Origin: Bacillota bacterium
Lineage (GTDB): Bacteria > Bacillota > Clostridia > Lachnospirales > Lachnospiraceae
NCBI GenBank assembly: GCA_029224465.1
Contig: JAQXUQ010000002.1
Location: 78,153-142,152, forward strand
Length of the DNA stretch: 64,000 nt
Reading direction: 5' to 3'
Positions 32,730 through 41,611 of the stretch are shown here, one piece after another. Made by a program: the position numbers and the translations under genes. The notes under the pieces are model-generated. The model was not told where the DNA came from and made no database searches. It saw only the letters and a program-made list of their open reading frames with translations. Position 1 is the stretch's first letter; each line of letters opens with the position of its first letter.

Positions 32730-33880
32730 TCGGAGATTTTTTCCTTGTCCTTGCTGCGTACCTTCTGAAGTTTCACAACAATATATTCATGATAAATAAA
32801 GTAAAAGATCGCTGCCGCCGGAATGGCAATCAGGATGCCGACAACGCCGAACATTCTTCCGCCGACAATAATCGAAGCCAGTGTCAGGAGTGACGGAATG
32901 CCAAGGGACCCTCCGAAAAGCTTCGGCTTCAGGACATACCCGTCAATCGTCTGCAGAATCACCGTAAAGATCAGGAACCACAGCGCGTACCAGGGATTTA
33001 CCATCAGCAGGATGAAGCCGCCGATAATCGCGCCGACAATGGGTCCGAAAGTCGGCGCGAGATTCGTAACACCCACCACAATCGAGATCAGAGCGATATA
33101 CGGCATCTGCGCGATTACCATGAACACGGCATTCGCGACGCCGATAATCAGTCCGTCGAGCAGGTCGAAAATAATATAGCGGATCAGAATGTCATTGCAC
33201 TTTCCCCAGAAGATTCCCGCTTCATTATATCTTTTCTCGGGAAGCAGCAGCCGGAAAAAATGTTTGAACGCCTGCAGGACGGATTTCTTGTCCATCAGGA
33301 AATAAATCGCAAGAATATAGCTGATCACGCCGTTCATAATGCCGCTTCCGATGGACCTGCCGGTATCCAGCACCTTGTCAAAATTCTGGGTCATGCTGTG
33401 AGAAAGAGACCCGATAAAACCGTTGATCTGCGTAATCACCTGATTCAGATCCAGGTGAACCGCCTGCGCGCCGGCGCTTCCGCCGATACTGCCGATCAGC
33501 ATCTGAAGGCCTTCGGCATAGGTTTCCAGATTATCGAAGAACCCTTTGATGCTGGAAAACAACTGCGGAACCAGCGCCACAAATAACAGGACGATCAGCA
33601 GAATAATCACAACCGCGGCAAACGCCACGGACAGAATCCGATTCGCATTTTCGCGCTTCACCTTGCGGAACAGTGACCTCTGAAACAGTTTGCAGAGTGG
33701 ATCCATGATATAAGCAATGATAATACCATAAATAACCGGCGTAAAAAAGTTGATAAATGTTGAAATGCCGGAGGCCACGATATTCAGATGCGAGACGACG
33801 ACAAACAGCAGTACGGCCGCGCACGCGGCAAATGTCCTCGACCCCCAGGCGGTATCTTTCCAGTTCCGGTTAAATTTCAT
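32726..33880 (-). CDS. AI-2E family transporter (PerM-like)
   Basis: A 384-residue membrane protein of the AI-2E/PerM family with about eight helices, including FINFFTPVIYGIIIAYIMDPL and PTFGPIVGAIIGGFILLMVNP. The start at 33880 (MKFNRNWKD) has GAAAGGAAA ahead and fits family length; an open frame of 12 more codons upstream is less plausible. Members include AI-2 exporters and Na+/H+ antiporters, and the actual substrate is unknown. The gene follows argC by 32 bp and overlaps mntP by 4 bp. Confidence 0.9.
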   Translation of the reverse strand: MKFNRNWKDTAWGSRTFAACAAVLLFVVVSHLNIVASGISTFINFFTPVIYGIIIAYIMDPLCKLFQRSLFRKVKRENANRILSVAFAAVVIILLIVLLFVALVPQLFSSIKGFFDNLETYAEGLQMLIGSIGGSAGAQAVHLDLNQVITQINGFIGSLSHSMTQNFDKVLDTGRSIGSGIMNGVISYILAIYFLMDKKSVLQAFKHFFRLLLPEKRYNEAGIFWGKCNDILIRYIIFDLLDGLIIGVANAVFMVIAQMPYIALISIVVGVTNLAPTFGPIVGAIIGGFILLMVNPWYALWFLIFTVILQTIDGYVLKPKLFGGSLGIPSLLTLASIIVGGRMFGVVGILIAIPAAAIFYFIYHEYIVVKLQKVRSKDKEKISE

Positions 33881-33912
33881 TCTGTTTCCTTTCGCTCTGC
33901 CTTTAAAACATC

Positions 33913-34848
33913 TCACACAAGACCGGTACTCTCATCCAGCCCCAGCATAATGTTCATATTCTGCACGGCCGCTCCGGATGCTCCTTTGCCCAGATTGTCG
34001 AATACAGCGGTTACACTGGTCTGCTCTTCGTGTCCGCAGACATAGATCCGCAGCTCGTTGGTTCCCGCGAGCATATTCGCGTGAAGTCTTGCAGGCTGCT
34101 GTCCGAACGGAGCCACGCGCACAAAACGCTCGCCCTGATAATATTCCTGCAGCTTTTCACAGATCGTTTCCGCGGAAGGCTGACCCGTAAGGAGCCGGTT
34201 CTGCAGCAGAATCGTCGTCGCCATTCCTTTATAATAATCATCCACGACCGGAAGAAAAACCGGAGGATAGGCAAGCCCTGTCATCTTCTGCATCTCCGGC
34301 ACATGTTTATGCCGGAGGTTCAGGCCGTAGAGCCCCGGTGCATATAACGCTTCCGGTTTTTCCGGCGCTTCATATTCGGCAATCATCTTCTTGCCGCCAC
34401 CGGAGTAACCGGTCAGAGAATAGCAGGTTACCGGATAATCCGCCGGCAGTATTCCCATGCGGACAAGCGGCGCCGTAACGGAAATGAATCCGGTCGCGTG
34501 GCAGCCGGGATTCGCGATCCTGCTGCCCTGTGCGATTCTCCGGCGCTGCTGCGCGGACAGTTCGGGGAAGCCGTAAACCCAGCCTTCACTGACTCTGTGC
34601 GCCGTGGAAGCGTCAATAACGCGGACCTGCGGGTTCTCGATCATTCTCACGGCTTCGACGGCACCGGCGTCCGGCAGGCACAGAAAAACAATGTCCGCCG
34701 CGTTCAACAGGCGTCTCCGCTCGTTCTCATCGTGCCTTTTGTCTTCCGCGATCCGCAGAAGCTCCAGATCATCTCTTTGACCGATTCTGTCATAAATCTG
34801 CAGTCCGGTCGTTCCGTACTGTCCGTCAATATATACTCTGATCTTCAT
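33913..34848 (-). CDS. argC: N-acetyl-gamma-glutamyl-phosphate reductase (short, type 2)
   Basis: A 311-residue NADP-dependent reductase of arginine synthesis, reducing N-acetylglutamyl-phosphate to the semialdehyde. The GQYGTTGLQI motif near residues 9-18 binds NADP, and the catalytic Cys is C116 in ANPGCHATGF. Its length fits the short type 2 AGPR. GGAG precedes a double ATG; I chose the second at 34848, but the first at 34851 is equally possible. No other arginine gene is nearby, so this argC is separated from the pathway cluster and sits in a mixed housekeeping operon. Confidence 0.93.
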   Translation of the reverse strand: MKIRVYIDGQYGTTGLQIYDRIGQRDDLELLRIAEDKRHDENERRRLLNAADIVFLCLPDAGAVEAVRMIENPQVRVIDASTAHRVSEGWVYGFPELSAQQRRRIAQGSRIANPGCHATGFISVTAPLVRMGILPADYPVTCYSLTGYSGGGKKMIAEYEAPEKPEALYAPGLYGLNLRHKHVPEMQKMTGLAYPPVFLPVVDDYYKGMATTILLQNRLLTGQPSAETICEKLQEYYQGERFVRVAPFGQQPARLHANMLAGTNELRIYVCGHEEQTSVTAVFDNLGKGASGAAVQNMNIMLGLDESTGLV

Positions 34849-34874
34849 CATTTCTCCGGTAAGTCCCCGGTCCG

Positions 34875-36593
34875 TTATTTGTTACGATCCGGGAGAAGTA
34901 TCTCCATCTTCTCTTCGACCGCGGCTTTCAGATCCGCAGCAAGGTCCTCCGCCGCCTGCCTACTGCCGCCGGCAGCATAGTAATAAAACTTGATTTTCGG
35001 TTCCGTTCCGGACGGCCGCATCGCAAACCACAGGCCATCTCCGAAATCGAATTTCAGCACATTGGAGGGCGGCAGGATGTCATGGCCGTCATCGTATCCC
35101 GCAATATAATCCGTCGTTGTTCTGACTCTGAATTTCCCGAAATGATCCGGCTTCCCGTCACGGAACGCGCTCATCATTGCCGCAATCTTTGCGGCGCCTT
35201 CCTGACCCTTCAGAACAATCGAGACCTGCTCTTCCGCCGTATATCCGTATTTCCTGTAGAGCATTTCGAGGACGTCCCGCATTGCCATACCGCGCTTTCG
35301 ATAGAAGGCCGCCATCTCGCAAAGCAGCATTCCGGCGCAGATTCCGTCTTTATCCCGGACCTGCTCTCCGGGCGCGCAGCCGATGCTCTCCTCATACCCG
35401 AAGAAATATGTGTATCCGAGTTTTTCAATTCTCGGGATCTGTCCGCAGATATTCTTGAAGCCGGTAAGTGCCTGAAATACTTCGATACCGTAGTCCCTGC
35501 AGATTGTTTTGCCGAGGTCTCCGGTTACGATCGACTGGATCATAGCGGCATTCGGCGGCAGAGTCCCTTTCTCCTTTTCAGACATCGCCAGATAGAAGAT
35601 CAGAAGCGCGCCGGTCTGGTTGCCGTTTAAGAAACGGTAGCCGACGTTTCCGTCCGCGATTTCGACTGCCATCCTGTCACTGTCCGGGTCTGTGGCGATT
35701 AAAAGCTCCGCGTTCTTCTCTTTCCCGAGCTTCTCCGCAAGGTCAAAGGCTTTGGGATTCTCGGGATTCGGAAACGGAACCGTCGTAAAATCGGGGTCCG
35801 GGTCCTTCTGCTGCGGTACAATAAAGAAATTTTCAAAGCCGCGTTCCCGCATCAGCGTCTGCATCGGCACACTGCCGGCTCCGTTGAGAGGCGTGTATAC
35901 GACGGGCACAGTCCGGTCCAGCGCCGCGTCCTCCCACTGCGCCATCGAATGGCAGTAATCCAGATAGGCGCGGTCCATGTCTTCGCCGAGCATCAAAATC
36001 CGGCCGCTGCGCACGCCCTCCTCAATACTGCTCTTTGCAAATTTGTCAAACAGATCATGGCGCTGCATTGCCGCTGCGATCCCGTCCGACACTTCCCCGG
36101 AAATCTGCGCGCCGTCCTTCCAGTACACCTTGTATCCATTGTACTCTTTCGGATTGTGGCTTGCCGTCATGTTGATGCCGGATACGGCTCCGATCCTCCG
36201 GACCGCGAATGAAAGCTCGGGGGTCGGTCGAAGCGACGGGAACAGATAGACACGGATTCCATTCCCGGCCAGAATCTGCGCCGCCAGCTCCGAAAACTCT
36301 CTGGAATGATGCCTGCAGTCATACGCGATGACAACGCCCTTGTCCGGATCTTCTCCGCTCGATAAAATATAGTCCGCGATTCCCTGCGTTGCCCTTCCAA
36401 CCGTCAGCTCGTTCATTCTGTTCGTGCCGGCGCCGCAGATTCCCCGAAGCCCCGCGGTGCCAAACGCGATATCCTGATAGAACCGGTCGTTGATCTCTGC
36501 CGCATTTCCTTCGATTGCCTTTAATTCCATGTGCATCGGATCGTTTTCCGGTATCCCGGAAAGCCAGGTCTTATATGTTTTCTGTGCATCCAT
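34875..36593 (-). CDS. Phosphoglucomutase/phosphomannomutase
   Basis: A 572-residue alpha-D-phosphohexomutase that interconverts hexose 1- and 6-phosphates. The phosphoserine is S145 in NMTASHNPKEYNGY, the metal loop is ATDPDSDRM, the sugar loop is GYEESIGC, and the phosphate loop is MRPSGTEPK near the C-terminus. The start at 36593 is preferred because GGGGG precedes it and it gives the usual N-terminus; an upstream extension of 49 codons would overlap the AAA+ gene. It is of the PgcA type, and glucose-6-phosphate isomerase lies a few kb upstream on the same strand. Confidence 0.94.
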   Translation of the reverse strand: MDAQKTYKTWLSGIPENDPMHMELKAIEGNAAEINDRFYQDIAFGTAGLRGICGAGTNRMNELTVGRATQGIADYILSSGEDPDKGVVIAYDCRHHSREFSELAAQILAGNGIRVYLFPSLRPTPELSFAVRRIGAVSGINMTASHNPKEYNGYKVYWKDGAQISGEVSDGIAAAMQRHDLFDKFAKSSIEEGVRSGRILMLGEDMDRAYLDYCHSMAQWEDAALDRTVPVVYTPLNGAGSVPMQTLMRERGFENFFIVPQQKDPDPDFTTVPFPNPENPKAFDLAEKLGKEKNAELLIATDPDSDRMAVEIADGNVGYRFLNGNQTGALLIFYLAMSEKEKGTLPPNAAMIQSIVTGDLGKTICRDYGIEVFQALTGFKNICGQIPRIEKLGYTYFFGYEESIGCAPGEQVRDKDGICAGMLLCEMAAFYRKRGMAMRDVLEMLYRKYGYTAEEQVSIVLKGQEGAAKIAAMMSAFRDGKPDHFGKFRVRTTTDYIAGYDDGHDILPPSNVLKFDFGDGLWFAMRPSGTEPKIKFYYYAAGGSRQAAEDLAADLKAAVEEKMEILLPDRNK

Positions 36594-36621
36594 TGTTTTC
36601 CCCCTGTTACAGCGCTTCGTC

Positions 36622-38142
36622 TTACAGTATCCGGTCAACCGCTTCCGCGTCAAAAACAACACTCTCCAGCTTCTTTGTCTCAATCTGATAAAGCGCATTC
36701 GCCGCCAGATGCTCGGCCGCCTGTTCAAGATCGCGCACACCGGTCGTATCTTTAAACTTTCTTACGACCAGCTCCGCGGCTTCCTCTGTCACGACGCATT
36801 CTTCCCGGTTCATTCCCATTCTCTTCAAAACACGGGGCAGCGAAAACTGCAGAAAAATCGTCTTCTTCTCCTCCGGCGTATAATCCGGTATATCAATGAC
36901 CGCGAAGCGGCTCATCAGGGGCGCGCTGATTCTGGACTTGTCATTTGCCGTCGCGATCGGATAGACGCCGGACGTCGGGATCATGCACTCCATGTAGTTA
37001 TCGGTAAAGCCGATATTATCCAGCAGAGTCAACAGTGCGTCTGCGGGGTTACCTCCGCCTGCGGCCCTTGTATCCGCCTTGTCAAGTTCGTTGATAATAA
37101 AGACAAGATTGGATTCCCCTGCCGCGTAGAACGCCTCCATGATGCTTCCGGGTTTCGCATTCGAATATACTCTCGGAGATCCGGTCAGCTGCTCGGAGTT
37201 ATGGATCGAGCTCATGTCGAGCGTCGTCCACGGCAGCTTTAGAATTCTCGCGACCGCATAGGCAATCTGGGATTTCCCGGTGCCGGCAGGCCCCGCAAGC
37301 AGAAGCCCGTAAGCCGGCAGCGTATGTGTTCTGTTGATCTGAATAATTGTTTCGATGATCCGCTGCTTGACCTCGTCCATACCATACAGCTCTTCATCGA
37401 GAATTCTCCGCGCCTGCACGGGATCGATCGCTTCGAAGTAATCACTCTTCCACTGCACATTCAGCATGATAGAGAGCGCCCTCTGCGCATGCCTTCGTTC
37501 CTCGGGACTTACTTCCTTCGATCTTGCGACAGCAAGGTTTCTGCGCGCCCAGAGCCGGATATTCGAGGGGAGCGTCCTGCCGGTGCAGGAAAGGAAGTCC
37601 GTGATGCTCTGCAGGCTTGTGAGCTTCATGTCGTCGCCTTCGGGGTCCGTGTCGTCGTCTTCCTGCGCTTCATCGAGCGAACTGCTCTGCAGAAGTCTTG
37701 TAATCATAAACTGCAGAAATCCGTCTTCCGCGGAAAGCTTGGTCTCTCCGCCGGAATCGACTTCCCGGATTTTATAGACAGCAAATCCCTGCCCCGTACG
37801 CGCTCCGGACAGCCGCACGCCGATCTGATTGTTCCCGAGCCACGAAAGAAGCGCCGTAAACCGGCTGTCAATCCGCAGGATATCCACCGTGCAGCCTTCC
37901 CCCGAAGCCGGCACATAACGGAAGGCCGTCCGCTTGTCCGGGCTCATGAAAACACCGCTCACATGATGCTGCAGCGCGGCATCCTTATCGTCCAGCACCA
38001 GAATCGGATGCGCGGCGTCCGCAAAGGACGCGTCGCTTTCAAATTCCGTATAGGTGCACACCTTTGGTGCAACAGCGCTGCTCTTTGACTGCGGGCTGTC
38101 CGCGTCTTGTTTTGCGCTGAAATCAAACATAAGCGAAGGCAT
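36622..38142 (-). CDS. Lon-like AAA+ ATPase without protease domain
   Basis: A 506-residue protein. Residues 1-235 hold an unrecognised N-terminal region with an acidic loop (AQEDDDTDPEGDD). The AAA+ module is Lon-like: LDEELYGMDEVKQRI, Walker A GPAGTGKS (284-291), sensor-1 ATAND (N400), arginine finger R412, and sensor-2 GVRDLEQAAEHLA. The Walker B reads FIINEL with Asn351 where Lon has Asp, while E352 is kept. No Lon protease domain with a Ser-Lys dyad follows; the protein ends at DAEAVDRIL. It may be a chaperone or remodelling ATPase with altered metal coordination. It lies 13 bp after the YitT gene and 28 bp before the phosphohexomutase gene. Confidence 0.82.
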   Translation of the reverse strand: MPSLMFDFSAKQDADSPQSKSSAVAPKVCTYTEFESDASFADAAHPILVLDDKDAALQHHVSGVFMSPDKRTAFRYVPASGEGCTVDILRIDSRFTALLSWLGNNQIGVRLSGARTGQGFAVYKIREVDSGGETKLSAEDGFLQFMITRLLQSSSLDEAQEDDDTDPEGDDMKLTSLQSITDFLSCTGRTLPSNIRLWARRNLAVARSKEVSPEERRHAQRALSIMLNVQWKSDYFEAIDPVQARRILDEELYGMDEVKQRIIETIIQINRTHTLPAYGLLLAGPAGTGKSQIAYAVARILKLPWTTLDMSSIHNSEQLTGSPRVYSNAKPGSIMEAFYAAGESNLVFIINELDKADTRAAGGGNPADALLTLLDNIGFTDNYMECMIPTSGVYPIATANDKSRISAPLMSRFAVIDIPDYTPEEKKTIFLQFSLPRVLKRMGMNREECVVTEEAAELVVRKFKDTTGVRDLEQAAEHLAANALYQIETKKLESVVFDAEAVDRIL

Positions 38143-38155
38143 CGAAAAACTCCTT

Positions 38156-39034
38156 TCAGACCAGCCTCTTCTGGTATCCGCCGGTTACATTGGTCCCCGC
38201 CTTTTCGATAATAAAGGCCTGCGGATCGATCGACAGAATATCTTTCTTGACATCTTCCACTTCACTCTTGGCGACAACCGTGACCATGACTTCGGTCTCT
38301 TTGCCCGTATACGCGCCCATGCCTTTCCAGCAGGTTACGCCGCGGACGTACTTGCGCATGATGACGTCCTTGATCTCCGGATGGTGCGTAAAGATCATCA
38401 GCTCCAGCTCAATGTTCTGGTAGTGGAACCGGTCAATCGCAATTGCGAAGGCCGCGACGAAAATGATCGAATAAATCGCGACCGAAAGCTGAAACAGAAT
38501 CGCCATCACGGTATACAGACAGGCGTTGAAAATCAGATTCATGAGGCCGACCGAGAAATGCCCCTTCTGGGTCAGATAAACGCCCAGAAGATCAAGTCCG
38601 CCGGCGCTGCCGCCGTTCGTAAGGATGAGCCCGCACCCGGCTCCGCCAAAAAGCCCCGCGATCAGGATGTTCGCGAGCGTATCATCAATCAACGGCTTTA
38701 CGGGAATCGGTGCCAGTGTGAAGGCGATCGTCTGCACCGCGACCGAAAGCAGCGTTCCGATCAGCATCTTGCGGCTCATGGAACGGTACGCCAGAAGAAA
38801 CAGCGGAATGTTCAGTGCGAGGTTGACAAGTCCAGCGACATCAACGGCGCTTACATTCGAAAAGAGCAGCGTCCGGATCAGCTGTGCCAGACCTACAATT
38901 CCGCCGGCGTACAAATGCAGCGGCATCATAAACCAGTTGACCGCACAGGCATATATTGCGGAACCCAGAACAATCATCAAAAGATTCGACGGCGTCATCG
39001 GCCGGTAGGGTCCGGTAATCTTATTCTCTTCCAT
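38156..39034 (-). CDS. YitT family membrane protein
   Basis: A 292-residue protein with five or six N-terminal helices (PSNLLMIVLGSAIYACAVNWF first) and a cytoplasmic C-terminal DUF2179 domain beginning near FHYQNIELELMIFT and ending KRLV. The GGSAGGLDLLGVYLTQK loop is typical of YitT/YczE-type proteins. The function is unknown. It sits between ridA and the AAA+ gene in the eight-gene minus-strand run with very short gaps, so it is probably co-transcribed with both. Confidence 0.9.
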   Translation of the reverse strand: MEENKITGPYRPMTPSNLLMIVLGSAIYACAVNWFMMPLHLYAGGIVGLAQLIRTLLFSNVSAVDVAGLVNLALNIPLFLLAYRSMSRKMLIGTLLSVAVQTIAFTLAPIPVKPLIDDTLANILIAGLFGGAGCGLILTNGGSAGGLDLLGVYLTQKGHFSVGLMNLIFNACLYTVMAILFQLSVAIYSIIFVAAFAIAIDRFHYQNIELELMIFTHHPEIKDVIMRKYVRGVTCWKGMGAYTGKETEVMVTVVAKSEVEDVKKDILSIDPQAFIIEKAGTNVTGGYQKRLV

Positions 39035-39078
39035 ACTGTTTCGTCCTGACCATTCCTTTTTGTGTATTCCGGGCCTGC

Positions 39079-39465
39079 TTATCTGCAGGCAACCGCGTCA
39101 ATCTCCAGCTTTGCTCCCTTTGGCAGCGCCGCGACCTGCACCGCGCACCTTGCGGGAAACGGCGCCGTAAAGAACGTCGCGTACACTTCATTCATCGCGG
39201 CAAAATCGGCGATATCCGAAAGATAAACTGTCGTTTTAACGACATCGGACATGTCCATGCCTGCTGCCGCGAGGATATTCCGGATATTTGTCAGAGACCG
39301 CGCCGTCTGCGTGCGGATATCATCGCCCGCGAAGTTTCCTGTCGCAGGGTCAACCGGAATCTGTCCGGATACATAAACGGTTTTGCTGCTCTGCGTCACT
39401 TCCACTCCCGCGGAATACGGTCCGAGCGCGGCGGGTGCCTGATCGGTTACAACTGCCTTATTCAT
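39079..39465 (-). CDS. ridA: RidA family enamine/imine deaminase
   Basis: A 128-residue RidA (YjgF/YER057c/UK114) protein that hydrolyses reactive 2-aminoacrylate-type enamines from PLP enzymes. Conserved motifs are LGPYSAGV near the start, VYVSGQIPVDP, and FPARCAVQVAALPKGAKLEIDA with the catalytic Arg in the last. The ATG at 39465 follows AAAGGAGAG by nine bases; an ATG two codons earlier is a possible alternative. It is the first gene of the large housekeeping run ending at ppaC. Confidence 0.93.
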   Translation of the reverse strand: MNKAVVTDQAPAALGPYSAGVEVTQSSKTVYVSGQIPVDPATGNFAGDDIRTQTARSLTNIRNILAAAGMDMSDVVKTTVYLSDIADFAAMNEVYATFFTAPFPARCAVQVAALPKGAKLEIDAVACR

Positions 39466-39518
39466 AAGCATCAACTCTCCTTTTACAATATGACAGGTAT
39501 TCTATACTTTGTCAGCGC

Positions 39519-39570
39519 GGCCCGCAATGGAGCATCGGAATATTCCTGCCATTGCGTTCCACTGCGGGCC
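39519..39570. other. Large stem-loop between the hydrolase gene and ridA
   Basis: GGCCCGCAATGG (39519-39530) pairs with the right arm around CCATTGCG/TGCGGGCC (39549-39570), with an interior loop. It is followed by TTTTC on the plus strand and by no T-run on the minus strand. Since both neighbours are on the minus strand, a terminator role is doubtful; mRNA processing or a small element is possible. Confidence 0.5.
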
Positions 39571-39589
39571 TTTTCTGTCCAATAGATGT

Positions 39590-40579
39590 TCAGTTCTGCA
39601 TCCGGATCTGCTGTCCCTGCACCAGTTCATAGGATGTCAGCTGCTCCGCGTCCAGATCTGTATGGTGCATGTCTACCGCGGTAATCTGACTGTTCTCATA
39701 GGTCGTGTAATAGTAGATTCCCTTGTCCAGATTGCAGCAGGAGCTGTAAATCGTATACTCGCAGACCGGGCGGCCGTCCTTATCCGTCCCGAGCCGGCAG
39801 CAGCCTTTCTGCTGCTCTACAGATCCGAGAATCTTGAAAAACTGACTGATACTCGCGGATTCCGTCTCCGCTTTTTCCGAATTCATCCGTGTGAATGCGA
39901 CCTTCACAAACCGGGATGCCGAAGACAGATCGCCCGGTATTCCGAAACCGCCCATCCCGCGGCTGTAAGCATTCAGCGTAACCCCCGGAATCAGCTTCTG
40001 CTGTGGAAGTCCCGCCGAAGCGTTCATATAATCCGCAAGGTGCGTCATCTGATAGTCAAAGGTCGGGTTGTTTGTCATGACACCGACCGGATTATCGTAA
40101 ACCACACCGCCCTTTGCTGTCTGCTCAAAAACAACCGCTTCCTTCTGATCCGCGATCATCCAGTGCAGCGGTGAAGGCGGAAGCTGCGGCGCGAACGCGT
40201 CGTCCGTCAGATTGATTTTCGCAAGAAGCGCTCTCGCTTCCTGAACACTTCCGCACTGACCGAGAATCCACGGAATGAATTCGAAAGAGGTGATATTATC
40301 CTTCCCTTCCGCCTCTTTCCTGTAGTCCGCGTTTCCGGGGAAGTTCAAGCCTGCCATGCCAAGCCCCTTTTCATTGATCGCGTCATAATACAGAGGATAG
40401 TCACCTATTACATACGCCATTCCGATCAGCGCGAAATGATGCGGCACGGGCGCGCAGTGGCGGAATGTAAGCGCCTTGTTTCTCGGCGTAACCGTCACCG
40501 TCTCATGATAGGAAAACTCAAGATCCAGATTTCTGCCAAAATAATGGTCCTTACCCGTATAAGCTGCTGCTGTACACAT
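39590..40579 (-). CDS. Choloylglycine hydrolase family protein (bile salt hydrolase type)
   Basis: A 329-residue Ntn-hydrolase of the family of bile salt hydrolases and penicillin V acylases. The start at 40579 is fixed by the required N-terminal Met-Cys: C2 becomes the nucleophile after Met removal, and AAGGAGC lies before it. All family catalytic positions are seen: C2, R16 and D19 (GRNLDLEF), N79 (GLNFPG), N170 or N171 (MTNNPTFDY) and R223 (SASRF). The residues before 40579 in the same open frame are not protein-like. It is cytoplasmic in other gut Firmicutes and deconjugates taurine- or glycine-linked bile acids; substrate preference is inferred. Confidence 0.9.
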   Translation of the reverse strand: MCTAAAYTGKDHYFGRNLDLEFSYHETVTVTPRNKALTFRHCAPVPHHFALIGMAYVIGDYPLYYDAINEKGLGMAGLNFPGNADYRKEAEGKDNITSFEFIPWILGQCGSVQEARALLAKINLTDDAFAPQLPPSPLHWMIADQKEAVVFEQTAKGGVVYDNPVGVMTNNPTFDYQMTHLADYMNASAGLPQQKLIPGVTLNAYSRGMGGFGIPGDLSSASRFVKVAFTRMNSEKAETESASISQFFKILGSVEQQKGCCRLGTDKDGRPVCEYTIYSSCCNLDKGIYYYTTYENSQITAVDMHHTDLDAEQLTSYELVQGQQIRMQN

Positions 40580-40656
40580 TGTTCCATCTGCTCCTTTCCT
40601 TTGTGTCCTCTGACAAACCGGATACCGGTTATGACGGGCTGTGGTTCGTAACAAAA

Positions 40657-41589
40657 TCAGTCTATCACACTCTGCTGCCGGCAGGTCTCCCTGATTTTCT
40701 TCCGCAGCAGATTCATCACCTTCTTTTTGTCGCCGGCCCACAAAGGGGAGACAAGAAGCGCTTTCGGTCCGTCTCCGGTCATTCTGTGTACAACGACATC
40801 TTCCGGCAGCAGCGAAAGACATTCCGCTACAAGACTGCAATACTCTTCCATCGACATCTGCGGGAACGGATGCTCCCTGTATTCCTCCGCAAGCTGTGTG
40901 CCTTTCAAAATGTTCAGCATCTGCAGCTTGATGCCGTCCAGCCGCGGCTGCAGCTGCGCGAGATACCGCACAGTGTCCAGCATATCTTCCCGCGACTCTC
41001 CGGGGAGCCCCAGAATGACATGGACAACGACCGTAAAACCGGCTGCCTTGAGGCGTTGATAACACTCCGCAAAAACAGCCGTCGGATATCCGCGGTTGAT
41101 CTTTTGTGCTGTTTTGTCGTGCATTGTCTGAAGACCCAGCTCGACCCAGACCGGCTTCACAGCCTGCAGCTTTTTCAGCATCGAAAGCTTTTCATCGTCA
41201 ATGCAGTCCGGGCGTGTACCGATGGACAGTGCGGCGATCTCCGGTCTGCGAATCACTTTGCCGTAGAGTTCATACAGGCGCTTTGTGTCGCCGTATGTGT
41301 TCGTATAAGACTGGAAATACGCGATATACTTCCGCTGATCCTCCGGGATTGCCGCCGGTATCTTGCGGTCCACCAATGCCTTCGCTTCCTGTATCTCCTG
41401 CTCTATCGTACGGCTCCCTGTCAGCGGCTTCGCGAATTCTCCGGAGCCTCCTTCCGAACAGAATGTGCAGCCGGAAAAGCCGGCTGTCCCGTCCCGGTTG
41501 GGGCAGGAGCAGCCGGCAGAAAGGGAAATCTTGTAGACTTTCTGTCCGTATTCCTTTTTCAGATACTCGGATAAGGTTAGAATTTCCAT
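40657..41589 (-). CDS. TIGR01212/YhcC-type radical SAM protein
   Basis: A 310-residue radical SAM protein. Its iron-sulfur cluster cysteines lie in CSCPNRDGTAGFSGCTFC (29-46), of the YhcC/TIGR01212 pattern rather than the usual CxxxCxxC. The SAM region includes VWVELGLQTMHDKTAQKINRGY and VIHVILGLPGESREDM-like text. The role is unknown; Escherichia coli YhcC is linked to tRNA or glutamate metabolism only loosely. It lies 22 bp after the pgi stop and 77 bp before the hydrolase gene, so the three are probably co-transcribed. Confidence 0.9.
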   Translation of the reverse strand: MEILTLSEYLKKEYGQKVYKISLSAGCSCPNRDGTAGFSGCTFCSEGGSGEFAKPLTGSRTIEQEIQEAKALVDRKIPAAIPEDQRKYIAYFQSYTNTYGDTKRLYELYGKVIRRPEIAALSIGTRPDCIDDEKLSMLKKLQAVKPVWVELGLQTMHDKTAQKINRGYPTAVFAECYQRLKAAGFTVVVHVILGLPGESREDMLDTVRYLAQLQPRLDGIKLQMLNILKGTQLAEEYREHPFPQMSMEEYCSLVAECLSLLPEDVVVHRMTGDGPKALLVSPLWAGDKKKVMNLLRKKIRETCRQQSVID

Positions 41590-41611
41590 TCCGTCTCTCC
41601 GGACAGGCGCG

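Noticed and set aside
36594..36740. 49-codon N-terminal extension of the phosphohexomutase
   Set aside because: It overlaps the AAA+ gene, is arginine-rich and lacks a ribosome binding site; the ATG at 36593 has GGGGG before it.
39519..39570. Terminator of the hydrolase gene
   Set aside because: The T-run is on the plus side of the stem while both neighbouring genes are on the minus strand.
40580..41065. Long N-terminal extension of the bile salt hydrolase-like frame
   Set aside because: The family needs Met-Cys at the start, found at 40579, and the extension is antisense to the radical SAM gene.
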